A stretch of 64,000 nt of DNA from Coralloluteibacterium thermophilum (GCF_042654365.1 NZ_JBHSGG010000002.1:1-64000), one strand, 5' to 3'; positions 8,302 through 18,869 are shown, numbered from the stretch's first letter. The notes: generated by a model not told the origin, from the sequence alone. Translations and numbers: made by a program.

Positions 8302-9657
8302 TCAGCCGGCGAGCGCGGTGGCGAAGCGGCGCGGCGCGGCCTCGAAGCCGCCGTTGGACATGAACACCACGCTGTCCCCCGGACGCACGCGCGCGCGCAA
8401 CGCGTCGATCAAGGCCTCCACGGTGCCGACCGCGACCCCCTCGCCACGCAGCGCCGCCACCACGCGGGTGGCGTCCCACGGCAGCTCCGGCCGCTGCAGG
8501 AACACCACCGCATCCGCGCCTTCCAGCGACGGCGCGAGCTCGTCGGCGTGCGCGCCCAGGCGCATGGAGTTGCTGCGCGGCTCCAGCGCCACCAGCACGC
8601 GCCCGCGGGTGGCGGCGCGCAGGCCGGCGACCGTCGTGCGGATCGCGGTGGGGTGATGGGCGAAGTCGTCGTAGACGCGGATGTCGCCGTGCTCGGCGAC
8701 CAGCTCGAGGCGCCGCTTGACGCTGCGGAAGCCCGCCAGCGCCGCGCAGGCCTCCGCGGGAGGCACACCGACCGCCGCCGCCGCGGCGACCGAGGCGACC
8801 GCGTTCAGCACGTTGTGCTCGCCCAGGAGGGACCACGCCACCTCGCCCACCGGCGTCCCGCGGTGAAGCACGGCGAAGGCCGAGCCGTCCGGACGGCTCG
8901 GCCGCGCGGCCCACTCGAACGCGGGATCCAGGCCGAAGCGCTCGACCGGCGTCCAGCAGCCCATGCCGAGCACCCGCGCGATGTTGGCGTCGTGGCCGTT
9001 CGCCACGATCCGCCCGCTGCCGGGGATGGTGCGCACCAGGTGATGGAACTGGCGCTCGATGGCGGCCAGGTCCGGGAAGATGTCGGCGTGGTCGTATTCG
9101 AGGTTGTTGAGCACCGCGACCTGCGGCCGGTAGTGCACGAACTTGGAGCGCTTGTCGAAGAAGGCGGTGTCGTACTCGTCGGCCTCGACCACGAACTCCG
9201 CGCCGCTGCCCAGCCGCGCGGACACGCCGAAGTTCTCCGGCACGCCGCCGATGAGGAAGCCGGGGTCTCGGCCGGCGGCGTCCAGCACGTGCGCCAGCAT
9301 CGAGGTGGTGGTGGTCTTGCCGTGCGTGCCCGCCACCGCGAGCACGCGGCGCCCCGGCAGCACCTGCTCGGCGAGCCACTGCGCGCCCGAGGTGTAGCGC
9401 AGGCCGGCGTCGAGGACGTGCTCGACCGCCGGATTGCCGCGAGAGAGGGCATTGCCGACCACGACCTGGTCGAGATCCGCCGAGAGATGCCCCGCGTCGT
9501 AGCCGGACGCCAGCGCGATGCCCAGCGCCTCGAGCTGGGTGGACATCGGCGGATAGACGTTCTGGTCCGAGCCTTCGACGCGATGCCCCTGCTCGCGCGC
9601 GAGGGCCGCGACGCCGCCCATGAAGGTGCCGGCGATCCCCAGGATGTGCAGTTTCAC
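8302..9657 (-). CDS. mpl: UDP-N-acetylmuramate:tripeptide ligase
   Basis: Mpl reattaches the recycled tripeptide L-Ala-gamma-D-Glu-meso-DAP to UDP-MurNAc. The 451-residue length fits. The N-terminus HILGIAGTFMGGVAALA is typical of Mpl, followed by the Mur-ligase ATP loop AGTHGKTTTTSML. The central domain contains EADEYDTAFFDKRSKF, and the C-terminal domain VYDDFAHHPTAI and EPRSNSMR. The start is GTG at 9657; the frame continues upstream without protein features. It lies 19 bp downstream of adk and probably shares its transcript. Confidence 0.94.
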   Translation of the reverse strand: MKLHILGIAGTFMGGVAALAREQGHRVEGSDQNVYPPMSTQLEALGIALASGYDAGHLSADLDQVVVGNALSRGNPAVEHVLDAGLRYTSGAQWLAEQVLPGRRVLAVAGTHGKTTTTSMLAHVLDAAGRDPGFLIGGVPENFGVSARLGSGAEFVVEADEYDTAFFDKRSKFVHYRPQVAVLNNLEYDHADIFPDLAAIERQFHHLVRTIPGSGRIVANGHDANIARVLGMGCWTPVERFGLDPAFEWAARPSRPDGSAFAVLHRGTPVGEVAWSLLGEHNVLNAVASVAAAAAVGVPPAEACAALAGFRSVKRRLELVAEHGDIRVYDDFAHHPTAIRTTVAGLRAATRGRVLVALEPRSNSMRLGAHADELAPSLEGADAVVFLQRPELPWDATRVVAALRGEGVAVGTVEALIDALRARVRPGDSVVFMSNGGFEAAPRRFATALAG

Positions 9658-9676
9658 GATCGCGTTCCGCGCCGCC

Positions 9677-10252
9677 TCAGGCGGCGGTGGCCTGCTCCGT
9701 CGCGGCGATGATGCGCGCGAACACCTCGTCCAGCCCACCGACGCCGTCGACCAGCGCAAGACGGCCGCGCTCGCGGTAGTGCTCCACCACCGGCGCGGTC
9801 TGCTCGTCGTAGACCTTCAGGCGGTGGCGCACGGCCTCGGCGCTGTCGTCCGCGCGGCCTTCGGCCTTGGCGCGGCCGGCGATGCGCTCGACCAGCAGCT
9901 CGGTGGGCACCTCGAGCTGGATGGCGGCATCCACCGGCTGGCCCAGGCGCTCCAGCAGCGCATCGAGCGCGGCGGCCTGGGCGAGGTTGCGCGGATAGCC
10001 GTCGAGGATGAAGCCCTTGGCCACGTCGGGCTGCGAGAAGCGGCTCTCGAGCATGCCGAGCAGGATCTCGTCGGACACCAGGTCGCCGCGGGCCATGATG
10101 GCCTTGGCCTCGTTCCCGAGCGGGGTGCCGGCGGCGACCTCCGCGCGCAGCAGGTCGCCGGTGGAGATGTGCGGCACGTCGAAGTGCGTCTTCAGCCGAG
10201 TGGCCTGCGTGCCCTTGCCCGAACCGGGCGCGCCCAGAAGTACCAGTCGCAT
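9677..10252 (-). CDS. adk: Adenylate kinase (short form)
   Basis: Interconverts ATP + AMP and 2 ADP. The P-loop GAPGSGKGTQ starts near residue 7. ISTGDLLRAEV and GFILDGYPRN form the AMP site, and RIAGRAKAEGRADD stands where longer adenylate kinases carry the LID domain. At 191 residues this is the short-LID form without zinc cysteines. The ATG at 10252 begins the domain exactly. A plausible promoter lies about 120 bp upstream, and mpl follows. Confidence 0.97.
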   Translation of the reverse strand: MRLVLLGAPGSGKGTQATRLKTHFDVPHISTGDLLRAEVAAGTPLGNEAKAIMARGDLVSDEILLGMLESRFSQPDVAKGFILDGYPRNLAQAAALDALLERLGQPVDAAIQLEVPTELLVERIAGRAKAEGRADDSAEAVRHRLKVYDEQTAPVVEHYRERGRLALVDGVGGLDEVFARIIAATEQATAA

Positions 10253-10374
10253 CGCTGTGGGGGTTCCCGTATGTGGGCGGCGCGAACGCGGCGTCCGCCT
10301 GAAAAGAACGACGCACGGCGCGCAACGGTTCCTCGCGATCACTCGCCCAGCCGTACGCCCGTGCGGACCGGGCA

Positions 10375-10404
10375 ACGCTACCCGCCGGCGCGGGGACAAG
10401 TCAA
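10375..10404 (-). promoter_or_regulatory. Probable adk promoter
   Basis: On the minus strand TTGACT (10399-10404) and TAGCGT (10375-10380) are separated by 18 bp. This predicts a 5' leader of just over 100 nt for adk. The rest of the 275-bp divergent gap shows no other clear element. Confidence 0.45.
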
Positions 10405-10527
10405 ACCGGTCGCCGCGGCGTTCACTCGGCGCTGCCGGGCCGATCACGCCACCGCTGCCGCACCGCGGCTACACCTGTCGCCGCGCACCCGGGAACCGGC
10501 TGCGCACAGTCCCGACGACGCGAGGCC

Positions 10528-11406
10528 ATGGCCGTTCCACAACCCGACGCCGCCCTCGGCGGCGACGCCATCGAACAACTCGTGCAGGCCTACCGGTCGC
10601 GCAGCCTGATGCTCTTCGTCGGCGCGGGCGTGTCGATGAGCCTCGGGCTGCCCTCCTGGCACGAGCTGGTGGACCACATGGCGGAGGAGCTCGGCTTCGA
10701 CCCGGAGGAGTTCCGCGGCTACGGCAGCGAGCTGACCCTGGCCGAGTTCTACCGCATCGCCAAGGGCCAGATCGGCCCGCTGCGCAGCTGGATGGACCGC
10801 GAGTGGCACAGCGGCGCCTACGACATCGCCAACTCGCGCATCCACGCACTGATCGCGCGCGCCGAGTTCGACCTCATCTACACCACCAACTACGACCGCT
10901 GGATCGAGAAGGCCTTCGAGCACCACGGCAAGCCCTACCTGAAGATCACCGGCGTCGGCGACCTCTCCGCCGTCTGCGGCGACAGCACCCAGATCGTGAA
11001 GTTCCACGGCGACTTCGACGACGACACCTCGCTCGTGCTCGACGAGAGCAGCTTCTTCGAACGCCTGGAGTTCGAGTCGCCGCTGGACATCAAGCTGCGG
11101 GCGGACGTGCTCGGGCGCTCGGTGCTGTTCATCGGCTACAGCCTCTCCGACATCAACATCCGCTACCTGTTCTTCAAGCTGTCGAAGCTCTGGCGCCAGG
11201 CCCCGCACGGGGTGCCGCAGCCGGTCTCCTTCATCTTCTCGACGCGGCCGAACCCGGTGCAGGAGGCGGCCCTGGCGCAGTGGAACATCCGCATGATCGC
11301 CGCCGACGGCGACGACCCGGCGGAGTCGCTGGAACGCCTCATGACCCGGCTGGTCGAGGCGACGCCGGCGCGCCCGCGTGCCGCGGCGGCCGCCGGCAAG
11401 GCATAG
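10528..11406 (+). CDS. Stand-alone SIR2-like domain protein
   Basis: The product has 292 residues. The SIR2 Rossmann core is clear: LFVGAGVSMSLGLPSW (about 29-44) for NAD binding, TTNYD (119-123), KFHGD with a probable catalytic His near 160, and FIGYSLSD near 210. No zinc-ribbon cysteines are seen, so it fits the SIR2_2 group rather than protein deacetylases. In phage-defence systems this group often degrades NAD. No partner gene is adjacent: adk is divergent and hppA downstream. There is no clear signal or membrane segment. GAGG lies just before the ATG. Role is unknown; NADase activity is inference. Confidence 0.85.
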   Translation: MAVPQPDAALGGDAIEQLVQAYRSRSLMLFVGAGVSMSLGLPSWHELVDHMAEELGFDPEEFRGYGSELTLAEFYRIAKGQIGPLRSWMDREWHSGAYDIANSRIHALIARAEFDLIYTTNYDRWIEKAFEHHGKPYLKITGVGDLSAVCGDSTQIVKFHGDFDDDTSLVLDESSFFERLEFESPLDIKLRADVLGRSVLFIGYSLSDINIRYLFFKLSKLWRQAPHGVPQPVSFIFSTRPNPVQEAALAQWNIRMIAADGDDPAESLERLMTRLVEATPARPRAAAAAGKA

Positions 11407-11659
11407 CACGGGAAGCGCGACCGCTGACCGGGCGGCGGATGCTGCGGGTGCAGCGTGGCTGTCGCCGGTCGCATTGGACATACTCGGGGCGCGGCCGGCG
11501 GCCGCGTGGCATTCCTGTGGTCGAACGGTTCCGGCGTGTGCGCTCGGGAAACGCTCCACGAATCCCGAATCGCCAGCTCGACGCGCGCAGCGCGTCCTGA
11601 AACCGCCCCCTCCGTGCGCCCGCGCCCGAAGTGCTTTTCGACACGGAGAAGACATCCCC
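11407..11659. other. Non-coding gap before hppA
   Basis: The 253 bp between the SIR2 and hppA stops/starts hold no recognisable gene. A CATACT -10-like hexamer lies near 11480 without a good -35. CGGAGAAG precedes the hppA ATG as ribosome binding site. Confidence 0.5.
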
Positions 11660-13711
<2,052 letters not shown>

Positions 13712-13724
13712 GCGGGCCGGCCGG

Positions 13725-14342
13725 TCACTCCGCGAAGCGGCCGCGCGCCGGGTCGAACCACGGCGTGCACAGGATGCGCTGGCCCTGCTCGATCACGCGC
13801 AGGGTCGGCATCCACACGCCCTCGCCGCGGTCGACGAAGTCCTCCTCGACGAAGTCGGCCACGCCGAGGCAGTAGCGGACGCGGCGCGCCTGCACCATCC
13901 CGAAGCGGCCCCCGGCGTCGCGTGCTGGCGCCTCCACCGGCGTCGGCACCAAGAGTTCGCCCTCGGCGGAACCGCCCGGCGGCAGCACCCGGGCCAGCGG
14001 GAGGATGGGACGCGTCGGCGCGGGGTCCGGGAGCGGCAGGCCGGTCTGGGCGATGCTGGCGTCGCCCTCGCCCTCCAGGTCGATGCGGAACACGCCGCCG
14101 CCGGGGCGCTGGTTGGTCCCGCGGTCGAACACCGCCAGCGGGACCTCGCCGTCGTTGGCGAGGCGATAGCGCAGGCGCAGGACCTCTCCGGCGTCGATGG
14201 CGACCGCGAGCACGGCCGCGCCATCGCGCAGCTCGGCGGTGGGACGGGATGTGGACACGTGGATCGGCTCCTCTGCCGCGATGGCGCCCGGGAACGCGCC
14301 TGCCGCGGCCAGGACGCAGCAGGCGAGGCGGGCCCGGATCAT
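13725..14342 (-). CDS. Secreted hypothetical protein
   Basis: The product has 205 residues with a signal peptide (MIRARLACCVLAAAGAFPGAIAA, cleavage probably after AIAA). The mature part looks beta-rich, with pairs such as LRLRYRLANDGEVPLAVFDRG suggesting an immunoglobulin-like fold, and has two Cys (YCLGVAD, ILCTPWF) that could form a disulfide. I do not recognise the family. The ATG at 14342 is preceded by an extended -10-like TAGGCT 7 nt upstream, so the mRNA may be leaderless. The frame is open for 27 more residues that are Arg-rich and unlikely. It converges on hppA with 13 bp between. Confidence 0.65.
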   Translation of the reverse strand: MIRARLACCVLAAAGAFPGAIAAEEPIHVSTSRPTAELRDGAAVLAVAIDAGEVLRLRYRLANDGEVPLAVFDRGTNQRPGGGVFRIDLEGEGDASIAQTGLPLPDPAPTRPILPLARVLPPGGSAEGELLVPTPVEAPARDAGGRFGMVQARRVRYCLGVADFVEEDFVDRGEGVWMPTLRVIEQGQRILCTPWFDPARGRFAE

Positions 14343-14436
14343 GCCGCCGAGCCTAGCAGGCGCGGCGGCCCGCGGAGGGCCCGACCGCCGCGGCAGGCAC
14401 GCACGGCGGCGGCGCCCCGGCATGCGTCGTTCGCGG

Positions 14437-16023
14437 TCACAGCGTGTAGTGCAGGCGCAGCGGCAGGCCCAGCTCGGTTCGCAGGCCGTTCTCGGTCAGC
14501 GGGAACGGGTTGTGCGCGATAGGACCGCTGCCGTCGCCGAAGTCGTAGACGAAGTCGCTCTCCACGCCGACCGCCTGGCGCTCGGCGTTCGGCACGCTGC
14601 CTGCGTCGACGCGGTCGCTGCCGTTGTAGGTGCCCGGGAAGAAGGTACCGGTGACGCCGTTGAAGGCGTGCGAGAGCTCGTGGTAGAGCACCACCACCGG
14701 GGCCGGGAACTCCTGCGCCATGAAGAAGTCGGGGTTGTAGCGCACCTCGACGTCGGAGCCGGCGCTCGGGCGGCCGTTGACGATCCGCCCGCCCGAGCTG
14801 ATCGCATAGCCGTTCTGCTCGTTGGCCAGCTCGCGGATGGCGACGGTGTTACCGGAGGCGTCGGCCGCGGCATCGAGCGCGGCCAGCATCTGCTGCCCGG
14901 CCGGCGAGGAGGCCAGCATCGCCAGGTCGGCCTGCACGCGCTGCACGAACTCGGGCGAGCCCTCCACGCTCACGCCGCGGCTGCCCAGCGCGGGCCGGTC
15001 GGCGACGTCGACGGTCTCCACCGCGGCGCCGCTGCCGGTGGCGATGGCGTGGGCATCGGCCCCGCCGAGCGCGTAGACCACGTTCCCGCGGCCACCCTCG
15101 ACCTCGATGCGGTCGCTGCCGCCGCCGGTGTAGATGCGGTCGTTGCCGGTCCCGCTGTACACGAGGTCGTCGCCGGCGCCCGTATGCACCATGTTGTCGC
15201 CGGCGCCGGTGTAGATCAGGTCGTCCCCGTCCCCGCCGTCGATGTAGTTGCGGCCGTTGCCGACCCGGACCTCGTCGCTCCCGCTCCCGCCGTAGATCAC
15301 GTTGTTGCCGTCGCCGGCGACGATGGTGTTGCTGCCGCCGTGGCTGACCACGTAGTTGTCGCCGGCGCCCGCGTCGATGGTGTCGTTGCCGCTGCCGGTG
15401 AAGATGCGGTCGCTGCCGCCGCCGGTGGCGATGGTGTTGTCGCCGGACTCCGCACGGACCACGGTGTTCACGCCGACGTCCGGCGCCACGACGATCACGT
15501 CGTCGCCGCCCCCGGCCCGGATCTGCAGCTCCTGGCCCTGGGCGAGGCGCAGGTCGATGCGCTGGCCGTTGACGTCCACGGCCAGCGCGCCGTTCGCGCC
15601 CTGCGACACCTGGATGCTGTCGGCATCGTCGCCGGTCACCAGGGTCAGCTGGTCGCTGGCGAGGTAGTAGCGGCCGCCGTACTCGGTGAGCGTCTGCTCG
15701 CGCTGCACGACGACCTCGCTGCCCCGGTGCAGCACGTCGGTGACCACCGGCTTGCCGTCGGGCGTCTCGGTCTGGGTCCGCTCCGCGGCATTGCTGCCGT
15801 TGCCGTCCACGGTGACGGGCACGGCGGCGAGGCGACTGCGCTGCGCGACGTCGGTCAGGGCGTACTCGGCGCTCACCAGGCGGCTCGACTGCGGTTCGCT
15901 CAACAGGCCGGGCGGCGCCTCCTGGAGCGTCGGACCGGCCCAGTAGCCCTGGAGGTCGTTGGCGCGGGCCTGGGCGGTGGCGGCGTCGGCGAGAGGCGTG
16001 CGGACATCGAGCTGCAGGGACAT
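14437..16023 (-). CDS. RTX-like repeat protein with M91 zinc metallopeptidase domain
   Basis: The product has 528 residues and no signal peptide. Residues about 165-330 are Gly/Asp nonapeptide repeats of the RTX calcium-binding type (GSGNDTIDAGAGDN, GGDGDDLIYTGAGDN). The C-terminal part fits peptidase family M91, to which NleD/HopH1/XopG effectors belong: YHELSHAFN with the HExxH zinc site (448-452), followed by AERQAVGVES with possible third-ligand Glu, and the typical end LTENGLRTELGLP. RTX repeats suggest type I secretion, but no ABC/HlyD genes adjoin. A GAGG precedes the ATG. A perfect Pho box lies about 25 bp upstream. Protein target unknown. Confidence 0.82.
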   Translation of the reverse strand: MSLQLDVRTPLADAATAQARANDLQGYWAGPTLQEAPPGLLSEPQSSRLVSAEYALTDVAQRSRLAAVPVTVDGNGSNAAERTQTETPDGKPVVTDVLHRGSEVVVQREQTLTEYGGRYYLASDQLTLVTGDDADSIQVSQGANGALAVDVNGQRIDLRLAQGQELQIRAGGGDDVIVVAPDVGVNTVVRAESGDNTIATGGGSDRIFTGSGNDTIDAGAGDNYVVSHGGSNTIVAGDGNNVIYGGSGSDEVRVGNGRNYIDGGDGDDLIYTGAGDNMVHTGAGDDLVYSGTGNDRIYTGGGSDRIEVEGGRGNVVYALGGADAHAIATGSGAAVETVDVADRPALGSRGVSVEGSPEFVQRVQADLAMLASSPAGQQMLAALDAAADASGNTVAIRELANEQNGYAISSGGRIVNGRPSAGSDVEVRYNPDFFMAQEFPAPVVVLYHELSHAFNGVTGTFFPGTYNGSDRVDAGSVPNAERQAVGVESDFVYDFGDGSGPIAHNPFPLTENGLRTELGLPLRLHYTL

Positions 16024-16047
16024 GGCGGGACCTCGGAAGCGGCGAAG

Positions 16048-16065
16048 ATGACAGGGGAATGACAG
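16048..16065 (-). promoter_or_regulatory. Pho box (PhoB binding site)
   Basis: Read on the minus strand the site is CTGTCAT-TCCC-CTGTCAT: two perfect copies of the PhoB heptamer with the canonical 4-bp spacer and 11-bp period. It sits between the divergent M91 gene (ATG at 16023) and ppa (ATG at 16197), oriented toward the M91 gene. No good -10 follows in the 25 bp before the M91 start, so which gene is controlled is not certain. Confidence 0.75.
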
Positions 16066-16196
16066 GGATACGCCCCGGTACGGACCGCCGCCAAGCTGGG
16101 GCGGACCCCAGCCCCCCTGCTGCGACGCAGCAGCGCATGCCTTACCATGCCCGCCCCCGCAACCACTGGCCGCACGGCCACAACCCAGGAGAGCGC

Positions 16197-16724
16197 ATGG
16201 GCCTCGACCGCGTCCCCACCGGCAAGGATGTGCCGAACGAAATCAACGTCGTCATCGAGATCCCCAAGGATTCGGAGCCGGTGAAGTACGAGGTGGACAA
16301 GGACAGCGGCGCGATCTTCGTCGACCGCATCCTGTCGACCCCGATGCGCTATCCCTGCAACTACGGCTACGTGCCGAACACCCTGTGCGGCGACGGCGAC
16401 CCGGCCGACGTGCTGGTCGTGCTCCCGCTGCCGCTCATCCCGGGTTCGGTGGTCCGCTGTCGCCCGGTCGGCGTGCTGAAGATGAGCGACGAGGCCGGCA
16501 GCGACGAGAAGCTGCTCGCCGTGCCGGTCGCCAAGATCTTCGCCGGCTACGCGCACATCGAGGACATCGACCAGGTCTCGTCGCACTGGCTCGAGCGCAT
16601 CGGCCACTTCTTCGAGCACTACAAGGACCTCGAGAAGGGCAAGTGGGTCAAGGTGGACGGCTGGGGCAACGCCGAGGAGGCGCGCCGCATCCTGACCGAG
16701 GCGGTCGAGCGCGCCGCGAAGTAA
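16197..16724 (+). CDS. ppa: Soluble inorganic pyrophosphatase, family I
   Basis: Cytoplasmic Mg-dependent hydrolysis of pyrophosphate to phosphate. The 175-residue length is typical. Active-site segments are present: VVIEIPKDSEPVKYEVDKDSG, MRYPCNYGYVPNTLCGDGDPADVLV with the DxDPxD acidic cluster, and KIFAGYAHIEDIDQV. AGGAGAG precedes the ATG at 16197. The frame is open upstream but not conserved-looking. The product of this reaction is phosphate, so a Pho box upstream makes biological sense. Confidence 0.97.
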   Translation: MGLDRVPTGKDVPNEINVVIEIPKDSEPVKYEVDKDSGAIFVDRILSTPMRYPCNYGYVPNTLCGDGDPADVLVVLPLPLIPGSVVRCRPVGVLKMSDEAGSDEKLLAVPVAKIFAGYAHIEDIDQVSSHWLERIGHFFEHYKDLEKGKWVKVDGWGNAEEARRILTEAVERAAK

Positions 16725-16827
16725 CCGGTCCCCGGGCCGTCCCGGCGCAGCCCGCGGGCGGCCCGCTTCGCTGCTAGACTCGGGCGCACCGGCGCGCCTG
16801 CGCCCGGTGCGGGGAGTCGGGGGGTTG

Positions 16828-17919
16828 GTGCGCGTAGTCATCGCGGTGCAGGCCGAAGGGGCCGACAGGGAACTGGCCGGCGCGCTGGTCGACTATGGGG
16901 TCGACTGGGACGTCGAATGGACGGCGGATGCCGGTGCGGCCGCGGCGGTCCGCGACGCCGACGTGGTGGTCGCCGATGCGCACGCGCCCGGCGGCATCGA
17001 CCTGCTCCAGCAGGTCCGGCTCGGCAACCCCAAGGCCGTGCGCATCCTCGTGCTGGACGAGGACGGGAACGATGCGCCCGGCGCGCTGCGCGCGCTCGAG
17101 AACACCCACCGCTTCCTGCGCCGCCCGCTGTCCGCGGACGAGATCGTCTCGGCGGTGGAGAGCGTGATCGAACTCCACCAGATGCTGGATTCGACCGACC
17201 TGCGCGAGGCCATCGGGCGCATCGGTGCCCTGCCCCCGCCGCCGCGGCTCTACCTGGAACTGCACCGCAAGCTGGAGGATCCCCGCGCCACCACCGCGGC
17301 GATCAGCGCGCTGATCGCGCAGGACCCGGCGACGGCGGCGAAGGTGCTCCGGCTGTGCAACTCGGCCTATTTCGCCTTCGGCCGCAAGGTCACCGACATC
17401 CGCTCGGCGGTCGTCCGCCTGGGCCAGGACGCGATCCGCCGCGTCGTGCTGGCCGGGGAGGTGTTCGCCCTCAGCGCGCCCGAGGGCATCGACCGCGACG
17501 CCCTCAGCCGGCGGGCGATGGTGGCCTCGCGGCTCGCCGCGCGCCTGCTCGACGGCCCGAGCGCCGACCTCGCGGCGACGGCCGCGGTGGTCGCGGAAGT
17601 GGGCATGCTGCTGCCCGGCGTGCGCATCCCGGAGGAGCCCGCGCTGGCCAAGACCCGCGGCCCGCACTATGCGGAAGCGGGCGCCTACCTGCTGGGCCTG
17701 TGGGGCCTGCCCATGCCGATCGTCGAGGCGGTCGCCAACCAGCGCCAGCCGCGCCGCAGCCGGTTCCGCGGCTTCTGGGTCGGCGGCGCGGTGCACGTGG
17801 CGACCTCGCTCGCGGCGGGCTACCCGCTCGACGAGGCCTATCTCGAGAGCCTCGGCCTGACCGGCCGCGTCCCGATGTGGAAGGAGATGGCCGAGGCCAT
17901 CCGCGCCTCGGGCATCTAG
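16828..17919 (+). CDS. HDOD-domain protein with N-terminal receiver-like domain (paralogue 1)
   Basis: The product has 363 residues. Residues 1-110 form a receiver-like domain whose phospho-acceptor position holds Asp (VVVAD, near 50). About 125-330 is an HDOD domain: PPPPRLYLELHRKLEDP, AKVLRLCNSAYF, VRLGQDAIRRVVLA and AYLLGLWGLPMPIVEAVA. The His-Asp pair of true HD hydrolases is absent (VVAEVGML), as is common in HDOD. HDOD proteins regulate signalling and motility without known catalysis. The start is ambiguous: GTG at 16828 after GGGGAG is chosen; GTG 16807 and TTG 16825 are in frame. A TAGACT box is at 16775-16780. A paralogue lies at 29911. Confidence 0.85.
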   Translation: MRVVIAVQAEGADRELAGALVDYGVDWDVEWTADAGAAAAVRDADVVVADAHAPGGIDLLQQVRLGNPKAVRILVLDEDGNDAPGALRALENTHRFLRRPLSADEIVSAVESVIELHQMLDSTDLREAIGRIGALPPPPRLYLELHRKLEDPRATTAAISALIAQDPATAAKVLRLCNSAYFAFGRKVTDIRSAVVRLGQDAIRRVVLAGEVFALSAPEGIDRDALSRRAMVASRLAARLLDGPSADLAATAAVVAEVGMLLPGVRIPEEPALAKTRGPHYAEAGAYLLGLWGLPMPIVEAVANQRQPRRSRFRGFWVGGAVHVATSLAAGYPLDEAYLESLGLTGRVPMWKEMAEAIRASGI

Positions 17920-17953
17920 TCGACGGACGCGGCCGCGCCCGCCGCGGACGACG

Positions 17954-18550
17954 TCAGTAGACGGGGCCGGCGCTGCCCGCCCGGAACGGGTACTGGGCGA
18001 AGATCTCCGCGATGCTCTGGTCCAGCCGCGCCGCACGCTCGTCCGGGGACCGCGTGTTCGCCACCCGGCCGACCGACACGCCCTCCCAGACCAGGCGGTT
18101 CTGCGCGACGTCGACGATGTCGACGTTCAGCGTGCCCTCGGTGTAGCGGGTCACCTGGGTACGGTCGCGCCAGTACGGCACGGCGAAGTAGCCGCGGGCG
18201 CGGTAGCTGTAGTAGTACGCGTAGTCGACGGTCGGCATCGAGTAGACGTCGGTCCGCTCCTGCAGGTAGGCGTTGATGTTCACCCACAGGTCGGGGTTGG
18301 CCTCGTCGTACACGTAGCCGCGCGCCTCCATCTCGCGGCGCGTGGCGTCCTTGACCCGCTGCGTCGAGAACGACGAATAGCCCTCGCGGTCCATCGCCAG
18401 CGGCGAGTAGAACGCGAAGCTGCGGTAGCGGCTGAAGTCGGCCTGCGGATCGACCTCGGTGCGGATCGACGGACCGGTCGCGCACGCCGCGAGCAGGGCG
18501 ACCAGTACGAGCACCGCGCCACGCGCGAGCCAGCGGGAAACAGGGGACAT
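17954..18550 (-). CDS. DUF4136 lipoprotein
   Basis: The product has 198 residues. The signal sequence ends in a lipobox LAAC (Cys near 23). The mature part matches DUF4136: VDPQADFSRYRSFAFY, later DLWVNINAYLQE, a Tyr-rich stretch and a final AEIFAQYPF segment. It is an envelope lipoprotein of unknown function, common in Gammaproteobacteria and Bacteroidetes. CCGGAGTGAG just before the ATG is a good ribosome site. It converges on the HDOD gene with 34 bp between. Confidence 0.88.
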   Translation of the reverse strand: MSPVSRWLARGAVLVLVALLAACATGPSIRTEVDPQADFSRYRSFAFYSPLAMDREGYSSFSTQRVKDATRREMEARGYVYDEANPDLWVNINAYLQERTDVYSMPTVDYAYYYSYRARGYFAVPYWRDRTQVTRYTEGTLNVDIVDVAQNRLVWEGVSVGRVANTRSPDERAARLDQSIAEIFAQYPFRAGSAGPVY

Positions 18551-18833
18551 GGACTCACTCCGGTTCGTTTCGTTCTGAAGGCCCAGTACGCCGGCGGACG
18601 GCGCCCGGTTGCAGTCGCGCGACGGCGCGTTCAGCAGCCAGCCGGCCACGCGGACGATGTTCCGCCCGACGCGGTGTGGGGCGCGTCATTCTGACGCGGA
18701 CCGGACGATCCCCGCACCTGCCGGAACGCAGGGGCTCCGGGGCCGACGGGCGGCGCCGGGCGCCGTTGGCCTTTGCGATCAGCCGCTTGGCGCGCGTCGC
18801 GACCGGCGGCGCGAACGGTTTCAGCACAAACTG
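18551..18833. other. Gap upstream of the ilv-leu promoter
   Basis: These 283 bp separate the divergent lipoprotein gene and the ilv promoter. They are GC-rich with several inverted GC stretches, but I see no gene, RNA or convincing promoter for the lipoprotein. Confidence 0.5.
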
Positions 18834-18862
18834 TTGACAGCGCCCGTTCAGCGTGTTCTGGT
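18834..18862 (+). promoter_or_regulatory. ilv-leu operon promoter
   Basis: A consensus TTGACA -35 (18834-18839) is followed by a 17-bp spacer and a poor -10 (TCTGGT, 18857-18862). The leader-peptide ATG begins 7 nt later. There is no Shine-Dalgarno before that ATG, so the leader peptide may be translated from the very 5' end of the transcript. Confidence 0.55.
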
Positions 18863-18869
18863 CCGCAAC

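Noticed and set aside
10528..11406. SIR2 gene as part of a complete defence island
   Set aside because: Neighbours are adk, mpl and hppA; no helicase, TIR, Argonaute or other sensor gene adjoins.
14960..15580. Regular repeats as a CRISPR array or satellite
   Set aside because: The periodicity is in codons for RTX nonapeptides inside a real gene; there are no identical repeats with unique spacers.
14197..16062. Long plus-strand frame opposite the RTX/M91 gene
   Set aside because: Its Val/Ala/His-rich repeats are the mirror of the Gly/Asp repeats; no domain, start signal or codon pattern supports it.
16059..16196. Extended N-terminus of ppa from an ATG within the Pho box
   Set aside because: The extra residues are unlike any pyrophosphatase, and the ATG at 16197 has a good AGGAGAG.
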